Of a DNA stretch of 64,000 nucleotides, positions 15,001-20,092 are shown in pieces (positions within the stretch are counted from its first letter, which is position 1; each line of letters starts with the position of its first letter). The stretch is from Clostridiaceae bacterium (GTDB lineage: Bacteria; Bacillota; Clostridia; Oscillospirales; Acutalibacteraceae). The notes beneath the pieces were generated by a model. The model saw only the letters and a list, made by a program, of their open reading frames with translations, searched no databases and was not told the DNA's origin. The position numbers and the translations under genes were made by a program. The DNA lies in contig JAEEWM010000027.1 in the NCBI GenBank assembly GCA_016287385.1, positions 62,001 through 126,000 of the forward strand, read 5' to 3'.

Positions 15001-18000
15001 TGTAACCGGGTTTCGGTGTCCAGGTAATAACCACGCTCGAGGACTCTTTCGTTACGGTGAAGTCCTGCGGCGCGGGTATATCTTCCGCAACGGCCGTAAA
15101 GGTTCTGAAAGCACTGTTGCCGTTTGCATCGGTTACGGTGTACCTGAACGTATACTCGTTACCGGCGACCAGAGTGCAGTTATACAGAAGCGTTCTGTAA
15201 TATGAGAACTCTTTATCGGTTACGCTGTTGCTGCTGCCGATGCTTACGTATTTTGAATCATCCTCAGAGGATAATTTGTATTCAAGTTTGTATGATTTAA
15301 TTCTTTGATTATCGGTGGCGTTCGCGAATATCGTACACGCATAGGAGATCTTTTCAACCTCAAGATCGCCCGCCTGCAGGAAATAGAACTCGGTAATAAC
15401 CGGATTTTCGTCATCCGCGGGCAAAACGTAAAGCGGATCGGATATTTCGGTTCTGAACCAGCCCTCGTTGCCGTGGCGGTCAAAGACGTTGTAATACCAC
15501 TGATTCCAGTCGGATTTAAGATAGATTTCCGCCACATACGTGTATTCGGTATTGGCTTCGAGATTATCGCTCACGTCGGTGTATTTCCAGTTATCCGCCG
15601 CCCTGATATCCTTTATCGAGGGGTTGTAAGAGCTGTTTCTCGCCCTGCGCCATACACGAACATAATCGTAATTCGCGTTATCTTCAAGGAACGCCTTTAT
15701 GACCGCTTTCGCGTCGGCGGCTGCAGCGCCTTCAAAGCCGGCAATATCAGCGGCGGTTTTGCCCTTTGCGGTAGTAATATACGTATAAAGCTCGTCAACC
15801 GTTTTATCGGAAACGGTGATATCGTTTACGTCTATTTCCATACCGTAAATCTTAGGCGTAACCTTAAGACCGCCAAGGCGCGGATAGGTGTAATCGTCCG
15901 CGTTGTTTTCACGGTGGCAACGCAGGTAAACTATCGCTTTCTGACCGGCGGTTGAATTTGCGGTCGCGGCAAAGGTAAGACGCCAGCTGCCCGCGGTTAT
16001 GAACGGACCGTCGCTATACCAGAGCCCGTCGCTGTACGGGATATTATACCAGCAGTCGTCAACCGTAACGTAAGCGCCGCCGACCAGCTTCTGAAGCCTG
16101 ATATAAGTTTCGCACTCGGAATTGAAGCCGTTTTCGTTTATGGTGCGCAGGCGCTGGAAGAAATATTTTGCCCCGGACGGCACGGTTATATCGACCGCCT
16201 GCGAACCGTCGCCCGCGACTATCGGGATATAATATTCCTCGGACTCCTGACCGTTAGAGGTCACCTCAGGTACCGCGAAAGACTTGATACTCTTTGATAT
16301 AATAAACTGTCTGCCGCGGCTTGAAAGTCCGTTATGAAGCCCGCCGTAATTTGCGCTCCCCTCCCAGACAGCAACCGCGGTAAGAGTAATGTTACGGTCA
16401 ATCGTGAACGGTCCCGTGTATTCGGTAAAATTACTCGCAAGATTAGTGATTTCCGCGTTATATTTGTATGAGTAGTAAAGCTTTGTACCGGTAGATTCGG
16501 TTGAAAGCGTAACCGTAGAACCGCTTACCGTCACAACGGGCATTGCCGGCATACTGTAAATATATCCGTAATTATCAGAGCTGAAGCGGTAAACCTTACC
16601 GTCTACGGTAACGAGCGCGCCGGCTCTTATATGAAAGCCCCAACTCTTTTGATAAATACTGACACCCGCGTGAGCCGCGATATCAGCCAGCCTTATCTGA
16701 CCGGGCGTATACTCGCGGGCATTTTCGGACAGCATGCCGTCGTTGTCGAATACGTTTGCGTAATAATCGTTCGGAATATAGTAATACTTAACGCTAATAT
16801 CCGAACCGGGGAAAAGCTCCGCCAAATCGGGCAGACCTATATAAAGACTGCCGCTCTTATCGTATATTACGTCATAGTCGGTTCCGTTTACGTTGCTCCA
16901 GCCGACCGTGGTTTTTTTGCCTTCGCCGTCGACCGCGTACATATCAAATACGCCTGCGTAAGCAAAAAAGCTTGAATATACGCGCCCAAGCGTACCGGTT
17001 TCGGAGTCGTAAACCGCCGCTTTTACTTTTACGCGCGGTTTTTCTCTGCCCACGTATACCACACTGCTGCCGCGGCTCGCCGTCGCGCTTGAAAGCGTGG
17101 GGTCAGCCGGAATTGCGCCGTCGGTAGTATAGTTATAGTAAACAACGGCGTTTTCTTTTACGGTATCAAGATACAGGTAGTATCCGCGGTCAGAAACGTA
17201 TTTTTCACCCGGTTCCTTTACCGAACCGGCAGTAAAGAAGACCTTATCCTCCGGATCAACCGCGATATTCTTTACGTTTATGCGGTATACGTTATTGCGG
17301 TCGCACCTGATAACCAGCGTATAACTGCCGGCGGGAACCGCGACGTTCTTATAATAGTGTGTGTATCCGTTGGCAGCGTAACTGTCAAATGTTCTCGATA
17401 TACTGCCGTCGGAGTTGGTTATGTAAGGCGTATAAACGTCGTATCCGCTATAGCCGTCCGGGTCGACGTTTTCACATAACATATCAAAGGAAACAAGAGC
17501 CGGTTCCGTTACGGTGAAGGTGACTTCCTGGGTGTTTTCGGTATAAGTTCCGGCTTTATCAGCCAAATTGCTTACATAAAATTCAAACGTAGAGTTGCCC
17601 GATGAATAAGGCAAGGAAAGCGTGCCGAGGGCGTAGCTGCCGCCGTCGGCGAAAAGTTCGGACACGGCGGAATACTTGCCGTCGTTATAAGCTACCGCGC
17701 GCACAAGGCGGTTGAGCCCGCCAAGCGAAAACGGAGCGGAGTATGCCGTTCTCGTAGCGGAGGATATCGGGTCACTGCCGTCAACGGTGTAATAAACCGT
17801 ACCGATGTCGCATAAAACCGTAACGGTACCGCCCGAAACGGAAATCTCGGGAGCGGCGCCGGTAACGGTGATCTCTCTTTCGGCAACGTTACCTTCTATA
17901 TAGTTTGAACCGTCGTTCAGGACGGAATACGCCTTAACCGTGATTACGTCGCCCTTCTGATAGCCTGCCGTACTGATAGGACCGGTATATAAAGAAGCGG

Positions 18001-19546
18001 AAGACTTGGGGTTTCCGCCGTCAAGGGTATAGTAAATGTTTTCGGTATATCCGTCCGGAATACCGATACATTCTATTGTTATCGAAGACGCCGCGGTACC
18101 GCCGCCCTCACCGTCGCCGGAAATCACGGTATTGCCGACGCGGGCAAGCGCCTTTTCAAATATAATGAACGAACCGTCCGCGCCCGCGTAACCGGCACGG
18201 GCTCTTGTATCGTACAGTATGGCGTAAAGCGCCACGTCGTCGGCGTTTATATCCCCATTAACTTTAATACGCCTATTATCGTTGTCGAAGTATCTGGTCC
18301 AGCCGGTGGTGGAATTGGTGCTTCCTGTTTTTCCTATTCCGTAGTATACGGCGTTAAAGCTTCCGCCGTAAAGTATTTTAGCGCTTAAAGTGCAGGGATA
18401 ATAAAGTGCCTCTCCTCCGTCGGGATAAGTTGAGAAAACAACGGTAGGAGTAAGCGTGAAATCGTAAGTGCCCTCTGAAACCGGCGAAGTGTATATCGGT
18501 TGACCTTGCTTACAGTAAACACAAATACCCTTATAGTTTAAGGAAACGTTGCCGGTAAGGCTGTCGAGATAATCGTTTAAGTAGCCCGGCTCGCTATCCG
18601 CAAGGCGGAAATCGTAATCCGCCTCGCCCGGCGTACCGGCTTCGCCGTCAACCGCGACTTTAATATAATAGGTTTGCGTTATATTTGAGGAAGTCGCACC
18701 CGTAAGGTTCAGATAATCTGTCATCCTTACGTTGTAGTTTCCCGCTGCGCCGTAAACACCTATGCGACGTTCGCAGTCAAGCTCCCAGAAGTTTGTGCTT
18801 ACAAACGTGCCCTTTATGGCTTTGCCGCTCGCGTCGGTCATGACCGCGCCCACACGCGCGTAATTATCATTGAACTGTATACTTACGTTATCCGTGTACT
18901 CCGTCCAGCCGCTGTCGGGTGCAGTGAAATCAAACGCCGGATTTGCCTTGTACGCTTCAATGGCGGCGTTCGAGCCGGTAAAGTATACACGTGCCCCTTC
19001 GGGCTCGTTCGAGGTGATTACGGTAACGGTATCGTCAGGCGTAAGATAGTATTCATTCGCAAGCTCACTGCTGCCCCACCGAGCATAAAGTCCGCTTCCG
19101 GTGCCGAAGGTGATTTTAGGCGAATAGGGTGAGTTTTCATCGAAATCGTTTTCGGGGTCAATAGCGGGGTCTTCTTTCGGCGTGCCGGGACTGAGCGGAG
19201 TGGTGCTGTCGCCCGATTCCGCCGACACGGTATCGTCCCTTGTTCCGGGCGCGTCAAGGCGCGGCGTATCAGCAGGCGCAAAGCGTATGGGGATACCCGA
19301 AACAACCGGCTCGCCCGTAACCTCGGCGCCGTCATCAACTTCGCCGTCGGCGCCGCTGCCGCCTTCATCCTTTCCCGTTATGTTCTGAGCGTTACCGTCG
19401 GCAACACTTTCGCCGTAAACCGGGTCCGCTGTATCGGCTCCGGCGGAATCGGCGATCGCGGGTGTGCTGAAGCACACCCCGGAGGTCAGCGCAACCGCGA
19501 GCAGTAACGCTAATCCTTTACTCAGTAATCTTTTCTTTTTGAACAT
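1..19546 (-). CDS. Giant secreted modular surface protein, 3' end outside window (at least 6515 aa)
   Basis: The frame is open from the ATG at 19546 to the left edge. No ATG-to-stop ORF in this frame is listed by the track, as expected if the stop lies beyond the edge. The start has a GGGGTG ribosome site and a signal peptide (MFKKKRLLSKGLALLLAVAL, hydrophobic to about residue 33), then an acidic Gly/Asp/Glu-rich linker to about 140. Two chitobiase/hexosaminidase-C-terminal-like modules (YYTLDGGNP, YYTVDGSDP) lie near 490-650. From about 1300 to 3100 FN3-like modules (APASLIAEPGERKIALGW) alternate with Ig-like ones. PKD modules lie near 3100-3160 (WNMGDGT) and 5005-5075 (FLWDFGDGSSG). CARDB-like modules (NSGRANAKFNISLYIDG) fill much of 3160-6000, with carboxypeptidase-regulatory-like folds near 4130-4215 and 6075-6170. 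No catalytic domain is visible. Role is inferred: an extracellular adhesin or scaffold. The anchoring C-terminus is outside the window. Confidence 0.9.
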   Translation of the reverse strand, partial: MFKKKRLLSKGLALLLAVALTSGVCFSTPAIADSAGADTADPVYGESVADGNAQNITGKDEGGSGADGEVDDGAEVTGEPVVSGIPIRFAPADTPRLDAPGTRDDTVSAESGDSTTPLSPGTPKEDPAIDPENDFDENSPYSPKITFGTGSGLYARWGSSELANEYYLTPDDTVTVITSNEPEGARVYFTGSNAAIEAYKANPAFDFTAPDSGWTEYTDNVSIQFNDNYARVGAVMTDASGKAIKGTFVSTNFWELDCERRIGVYGAAGNYNVRMTDYLNLTGATSSNITQTYYIKVAVDGEAGTPGEADYDFRLADSEPGYLNDYLDSLTGNVSLNYKGICVYCKQGQPIYTSPVSEGTYDFTLTPTVVFSTYPDGGEALYYPCTLSAKILYGGSFNAVYYGIGKTGSTNSTTGWTRYFDNDNRRIKVNGDINADDVALYAILYDTRARAGYAGADGSFIIFEKALARVGNTVISGDGEGGGTAASSITIECIGIPDGYTENIYYTLDGGNPKSSASLYTGPISTAGYQKGDVITVKAYSVLNDGSNYIEGNVAEREITVTGAAPEISVSGGTVTVLCDIGTVYYTVDGSDPISSATRTAYSAPFSLGGLNRLVRAVAYNDGKYSAVSELFADGGSYALGTLSLPYSSGNSTFEFYVSNLADKAGTYTENTQEVTFTVTEPALVSFDMLCENVDPDGYSGYDVYTPYITNSDGSISRTFDSYAANGYTHYYKNVAVPAGSYTLVIRCDRNNVYRINVKNIAVDPEDKVFFTAGSVKEPGEKYVSDRGYYLYLDTVKENAVVYYNYTTDGAIPADPTLSSATASRGSSVVYVGREKPRVKVKAAVYDSETGTLGRVYSSFFAYAGVFDMYAVDGEGKKTTVGWSNVNGTDYDVIYDKSGSLYIGLPDLAELFPGSDISVKYYYIPNDYYANVFDNDGMLSENAREYTPGQIRLADIAAHAGVSIYQKSWGFHIRAGALVTVDGKVYRFSSDNYGYIYSMPAMPVVTVSGSTVTLSTESTGTKLYYSYKYNAEITNLASNFTEYTGPFTIDRNITLTAVAVWEGSANYGGLHNGLSSRGRQFIISKSIKSFAVPEVTSNGQESEEYYIPIVAGDGSQAVDITVPSGAKYFFQRLRTINENGFNSECETYIRLQKLVGGAYVTVDDCWYNIPYSDGLWYSDGPFITAGSWRLTFAATANSTAGQKAIVYLRCHRENNADDYTYPRLGGLKVTPKIYGMEIDVNDITVSDKTVDELYTYITTAKGKTAADIAGFEGAAAADAKAVIKAFLEDNANYDYVRVWRRARNSSYNPSIKDIRAADNWKYTDVSDNLEANTEYTYVAEIYLKSDWNQWYYNVFDRHGNEGWFRTEISDPLYVLPADDENPVITEFYFLQAGDLEVEKISYACTIFANATDNQRIKSYKLEYKLSSEDDSKYVSIGSSNSVTDKEFSYYRTLLYNCTLVAGNEYTFRYTVTDANGNSAFRTFTAVAEDIPAPQDFTVTKESSSVVITWTPKPGYRFGYHFYDKDGNYITDRGSYDYSSTSSENGRVRVYIDPIKYPTFTVRQYQQATGKYNVELDYVYKYECSVGADTEAPVITDIRPYNESRGGYSNRQTNVRAKDDGRLYSIEIAYYTRSGVEGSYVYTPAAGLPAPATYYYPTADVRFNEGMWFRAHYDCHNAQPGTYFAGIRVTDTAGNVSDWSYSQFTIDANTVKRAPLAPLNVTAGSDRFYIEAFEPYFDSETRANICEAFISYWKNENLTEEMMNDFLDHILDYAKVEYWYIRSDGGYDVNITDKIVNGEFTYEFTNGNMLPVSGNLSLNYYYLVPDRYYSFYVRLVKDNTKEMTNWQSDIFDGSDIVWVTTLPTAPIKLLDDAGAPEISDIINTTGAVTVDNSSVISVNVKDDQLIKEVVIEYRVNGGSWLKSNSDTYSYNGGYQLGEYASDKISSVSASIMISRTRYNNNGDYNNNSRNTELKNEDIIEIVAYAIDYHGNKSVIKKATYTYLKIDPPTGLTVTPGNACATVTWDKVNLPGDVLDGTPEYGYRVYAYKVGDDYYAFSETDVQSGVTTAVVPLDAVKYTGSYYFKVCVLTYTGGLGDKTEKSANIKPLADVTPPTGAFTAETTVLAGTNTNGRINYKINALDNNYIKTILVTVTDAAGNVYATRTYNTESGGYWSYQYNYYNGYIGAVCNESGTLNTLDLGDYAGAAALTGTDGKRYIPDGVYKITLTVTDFSELTCYYETEITVDNLAPDISGGTLTAAVSVNGPDSQYGYERLVASVNWFVPDNGETLSALEVRRYEFSDLQKAQNLISDPASFASQYYYSVISTEPAAVKAENSLSSGRYYVYLLSAVDIAGNRSEFLCSNIVFAGVPKYDIAVTVNGAAEFDSIMLGDTLTFKVTSPTARQGVIVRLYRVVDNYKRWFAEGTFAADGTATVTYTVPATDSGWLGAQHFYAEYYGSTSFGSNVKDLEIGLKLFSPEYVNSYSEVGKISIRWGSVSNSEKYLIYRSTVKDGIVNSANLIAETASRSYSDILAGVGVEYYYAVVAVATSAGQQITSDPAVTDTAVSMIKDVTAPSVSSVTPEERTCISSVQTFRVSAYDNVKVSSVEVQWKSYDDVNAMFAELYNGEFNGTDVTVDLSKVRPGASQNIFLRFRVLDPAGNKSEWKTNVYAFGDTPAAPASLIAEPGERKIALGWQAVLRLDVTGYRIYRALSNGAYEFLADVSASESVYVDDELDPTVAYRYKICAIAGGEEGAFSNEVTALPGEQKTPPTVIYLDPLRSSSFNGDLTLTAVASDRIGIKRFTFEYAYMGPNSTEEPNENLTWHPAAVVTEGIERVEVDMTMLAGIGHSAFKAVTVIDFSSLAGLEEGAWFAVRVNAENNGGATYASSWYYAKYKYDSLPPAAPDDLKAADAMSGGCVTLSFRMPPVDVYYTRVLRSTDPNADPLTLESVGETASGSFSDIGLTDGVRYYYWFRSVDRAGNVSAPVGPVSAVPTSVFTIEFKSVMTDVAVPAAGKPMKITVNFTNNGPAKAAGTLVLKVNTGAAVLTVASKDFEGLAPGNHSYTFDFTVPENATSLAFTAEACSKDIVTSPYAVNHAPRPVITAKATVDSSNTETFGAEQSSDVDEGETDNLTFVWNMGDGTVKNGKSISYRYLTPGDYTITLTATDQRGASATVTKEIRVIDKRPDLIISSVTVYRMGATDSDFTAVDSENTIKENDTVRIDALVSNSASAFGEVPADMSFLVGFYLNGTYRGYQTVSGGIAVGEGKTVSFTYTAETGAQIIKIVANDLLDTLKESNKQNNSKTDSYNAEQTDFAEITVTDGDWKNGTTLDKTARLTSEEKVIYSVSVANSGRANAKFNISLYIDGALCDTASVTLAAGASRNVNFYATPTAGRHTVIIAADDPLLIETDSSDNSVMFETAEFTVDKAEIATGLEIEYPIGMTGGRIAQGGTLTLTATLTPNADISKAVNVRFYIDGTIIKTVKVAADTLKKGVPYSTGITAKWVVSDGVHTVSVVTDADLAVLETASEAAEDTVNITVIKPDLWLSDVSWAPADTVEWGNSASFLVRVSNRSVATLYQPYVLKLWANKLDSDGAPTKWQTVSSNNYNGIQGNSTSVQILNWKPDSSGNWRLMITLEKGNGADFETTYYTPLDWDTVDAAFGSYAYSYEFTVTDGLKFTVNPNKTGEDEDFGANIFVGSSYSIDVSGEMSLASKPDRLLTSVNDGAMISARIEYNSDSSIFREAVLTDRGTGKFTGAILTEGLVSGMYTLTFSAQGASYVATYDTQIMFIDDIVGSVSTSMNNYFVGEMVTITGNAGVGNTPYTGTIVLDMNLAPYYGDRLPDGAEVSGNVPKDYENFYRGEKIIFLTADENGNFTYSFKAVNGDAGKWSISAYAFEKLFGSGIRGSDITIYGMETKPTATTVTAAKNTDFTAKINLYNSAWDGSDGALTGVSAVLLNGNDYDGITAMLDYSTVKSTLGAGESFQVALNFFTDEDCADSAEYIIQFSSIEGASATATVKLSMRPGVPKLYADTKAITAAANPGSTVTKTVTVTNKGIATMRNIRVENGTLGFIRAGEPDKTTLAPGESLTFSVIMAPTSSVQLGKYQDTVTVTNGAVSLAVPVGLEVTALEYGSVQFKVRDDFGESVSGAVITLYGREPYIQYVNGKENIYYLNYSLTTDENGIATLNDKPIGVYDFTVSAKGKQTYTGEFTVMPMTQPVYEEVELITNPVEITWTVTETTIVDEYEIELSIDLGVKIPEPSLGSTMPWFTIAKNMQSAAVLETRIVNHSLIDVIDAVAVIDGNVSGISVVGGGYIGTIPAMSNVTVQLLVQPGYYDLPTFIDGSASANKIGLRVTGSYVSFDEDTGLPVYPAKTTQVRVPIYNPGKQKINMEVVTANGKKEQLEIQMPDDSEVEELDYFVFQNETGERIKKDESASGGVYEIVKLSLSQTASLERQAFDAELKITNNYPNYSLESLTTEVVVQYTDPVTKEVTFITDNVYIIQTQGASDSAIASGATYNGKWKIIPGIGMGGESGRTYQVFARITYMVNGKLVTTSTDAVEIRVNPQPLLTVDYYLPHKIYPNASFRLAVSVTNGGTGVAKNVILDSSQLDIVSNTSGLVSTWEIVSSSFGSYNTNSFRLVLGDIPGINNGLADDGGDLPNMVWGYFTIMWKMPELQEHYLDDVYGVIRDFTATITHKPYEGVELDSLISEVNTHIVARDSVKVLDDSTGQYIDSMSVIVGSNGLPEFIRNTETNVSVNVFVPEGLSGNKSGEDSYVFTAPINTAALSDANAALRYQVLMIGESADFARENIAAVYRYATADYSDEPTSLSFSNYWKDTYTVDGEEKDLLYVVDEILRDSNGNILPRYYKVVYGSSTAVTELKTSKIIYLEDQGVLKRTAVFYDTGRFHDEDDTVKLGVQATVYNSGKNPESVMLYLYRAPVKNGKTGEFTLVDKESVTVTSYGMQLVYFYIDLYANAEMPAGVYEFRVGTSPDPEKSQVSTQTVINALPTANAGVDFNATVNKTVVFDGSRSYDPDGQIKTFLWDFGDGSSGWGIAPTHVYTASGTYIATLTVTDDNGTSNALITKGYNSEDLPTDSYAVHNVMVTVNDDRPDLIIIPEILSGSVGKGLEITVGGQPVSRTNTVDAGEEIVIFARVMNDKPENPIPSEFVVSLYKDDVYLGYQRITSVYEKTYIIGGEERTVQCADVKFTDIATDNRSHVYTVRANDVSIAFEEADMFNNQRSAIVYGASGRTVFPNIGITAVTYEGKSLVNGATATRGLNIASGKSISFNVTVKNSGNDNTGEFPLTARINGKWATSISVSSLAPGESVTLTLSFVPEDGESQTVTFTADGPYPRTLDTDRADNTWTYNLGTVTLQKADLTVESINLEVDGSDAIITAIVKNIGDAAAENSSTVTYYADERYLGAALIGSVLAGESKEVKFTWKNYEAASRITAVCDAMSTVDESNELNNAYTDKAIEGNVLEGRAMPALKVTKLVTEGTAAFGADMQTKITLKNVGTGESVGAFKVSLFAQGVLVGESVVNRSVLPGAIAETTVNWIANVLPTGEYTLTALADSEYNIVMSSRSGVRYDETLTVADGISVSVENDAAYLTKDSGNRVRVKLIRSDGKANNESAVVKVMVAGTDIISTAVYDTSTDRYIAYLDLTAISLGDRGIIATAELGGMTDACTFNAKVVPAVSVTVATDSAVYKTGDTVTVSGTSEGLSEGDSIEISITGDQIWKYTANVDAAGNYSREIVLPANAGGAMRVAATVKNAGANRTASTDMYVYGVYFTTGNNVSVTAGDTTKVKGAAENIGYLDMRNVTVSAVSRSLEAGNTVLPQIKFMSGGHAFVLDKKTASLLEAVTEGVSVNGKGIEYNAIDATMQIDAAGCLPGKYEIILTLACDTDKGAYAVDKVISVTVTVPKPIMDITNLNLASDGDGFMSADTDPLAVKTSAAPGEAKTFSYRVVNLGTGNLTGLSAVLVDKNGCSVPWASLVTVGGVPSEDALTTTVYPYFKGYDIGTAEGAARISVTFAPQENVSASKYDLTLIISADEVDTVYIPMTVYVTAHAIGTKVIKVVTADGTVITDGKVTLYGPVSSAYSVQPIDPKSYTGDISGAVTVGSNLSNGGTVQFTNIPSGTYNISVSGNGLKAVTGQIEVLPIIDMIPEKIIVEQQLFVITSSSSTEKTIDSYTSKNQAYDDAMYKLKYGGAYESEKPDIMSDYPVDEVEITYTNGRIISRLAIMNTDLTVGNANHNVTDVTVRIESRDIPSQYIKFRGKDGYTDTLEVGTLAPQETFDFSWNLDLSALYIDAVVEKVGDNYTLTLPEGCSWNTYYTVWDKENTAIDDRGYLTKHLYNKISVSENGRVLTVAPADSSIGEPDSRVPLHTKETPKLYKFDIIVEGRSALEFAEGSLTEMKKITRTIPVQVDYIPNGYYLGDNVESLYTTERLEGAFSTGSNAPAKTFSKKLLSGSGASSSSSSTNSAKNNDGFKVGFSQDIITSEEHSRLSVGF

Positions 19547-19587
19547 AACAGCACCCCGAAAAAAATTATTTGCAAAAACGCAATATT

Positions 19588-19593
19588 ATTATA
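19588..19593 (-). promoter_or_regulatory. Extended -10 promoter element of the giant gene
   Basis: On the minus strand the sequence TGGTATAAT (TG-N-TATAAT) lies about 42 bp upstream of the ATG at 19546. No good -35 box is seen at 17 bp, so the extended -10 is the main support. A GC-rich inverted repeat (GCGGC-GGAGA-GCCGC) sits just upstream. Confidence 0.4.
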
Positions 19594-19762
19594 CCAACGC
19601 GGCTCTCCGCCGCTGCTGCGCAATATATCCGCTTAAAGATACATCACACCTATTTTACCTTTATCATTTTAGCATAAACAGTTTCATATATCAAGAATTT
19701 ATTTTGTGCGAAATGATAAAAATCAGAACCGTAAAAACCAAAATCAGAGGTCTTTACGGTTT

Positions 19763-19791
19763 TTTCTTAAATCAACAGGTCAAAAACGGTC
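19763..19791. repeat. 29-bp direct repeat, copy 1
   Basis: The plus-strand text TTTCTTAAATCAACAGGTCA followed by AAAACGGTC recurs about 263 bp away with a single-base indel. The two copies flank the tRNA-Thr fragment and its terminator. On the minus strand each copy is followed by a hairpin-like segment. The pair suggests duplication of an attachment-site module. Confidence 0.6.
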
Positions 19792-19888
19792 GGCTTTCAA
19801 CGGCTTTTACGCGATTTTCAAATCATATGACACCTTTTTAACCGTATCAGGTTTTTATAACACAGCATAATTATTCAAATCGGAAAGA

Positions 19889-19938
19889 AAAAAAGCGAAA
19901 CCCCGCAAAGCCCATAAGCAAAGGGTTTTGCGGGGTTA
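19889..19938 (-). terminator. Intrinsic terminator following the tRNA-Thr fragment
   Basis: On the minus strand, AACCCCGCAAAACCC pairs with GGCTTTGCGGGGTT across a short loop and is followed by a T-rich run (CGCTTTTTTTC). It directly follows the tRNA-Thr 3' half, so it is probably the original terminator of that tRNA gene. Confidence 0.75.
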
Positions 19939-19942
19939 TTAC

Positions 19943-19994
19943 TGGAGCTGCTAACCAGATTCGAACTGGTGACCTCGTCCTTACCAAGGACGTG
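19943..19994 (-). pseudogene. 3' half of a tRNA-Thr(GGT) gene, attachment-site-like
   Basis: The minus strand carries an intact anticodon arm (CGTCC-TTGGTAA-GGACG, anticodon GGT), variable region, T arm (ACCAG-TTCGAAT-CTGGT) and acceptor 3' strand ending TCCA. The acceptor 5' strand and D arm are missing; upstream sequence is unrelated (CGGTTTTTCGACTTTTT). Integrases that target tRNA genes leave such 3' halves at one element boundary. The retained terminator places the chromosome on the low-coordinate side and the inserted DNA on the high-coordinate side. No integrase gene or intact tRNA-Thr was found in the window. Confidence 0.8.
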
Positions 19995-19997
19995 AAA

Positions 19998-20024
19998 AAG
20001 TCGAAAAACCGCCTTAACGGCAGC
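19998..20024 (-). terminator. Terminator of the three-gene operon
   Basis: On the minus strand GCTGCC-GTTAA-GGCGG forms a short stem followed by TTTTT, about 70 bp past the oxidoreductase stop and just before the tRNA fragment. Confidence 0.5.
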
Positions 20025-20025
20025 T

Positions 20026-20055
20026 TTTCTTAAATCAACAGGTCAAAAAACGGTC
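20026..20055. repeat. 29-bp direct repeat, copy 2
   Basis: This is the second copy of the TTTCTTAAATCAACAGGTCA repeat, with one extra A in the run before CGGTC. It lies on the high-coordinate side of the tRNA-Thr fragment. Confidence 0.6.
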
Positions 20056-20092
20056 AACTTTTTACAACTTATTATACTGCGCTTACGCCGTT

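Noticed and set aside
377-19388. Many plus-strand and out-of-frame minus-strand ORFs of 60-231 aa in the first 19 kb
   Set aside because: They are shadows of the giant minus-strand frame: low-complexity, lacking ribosome sites, and incompatible with the clean modular protein on the other strand.
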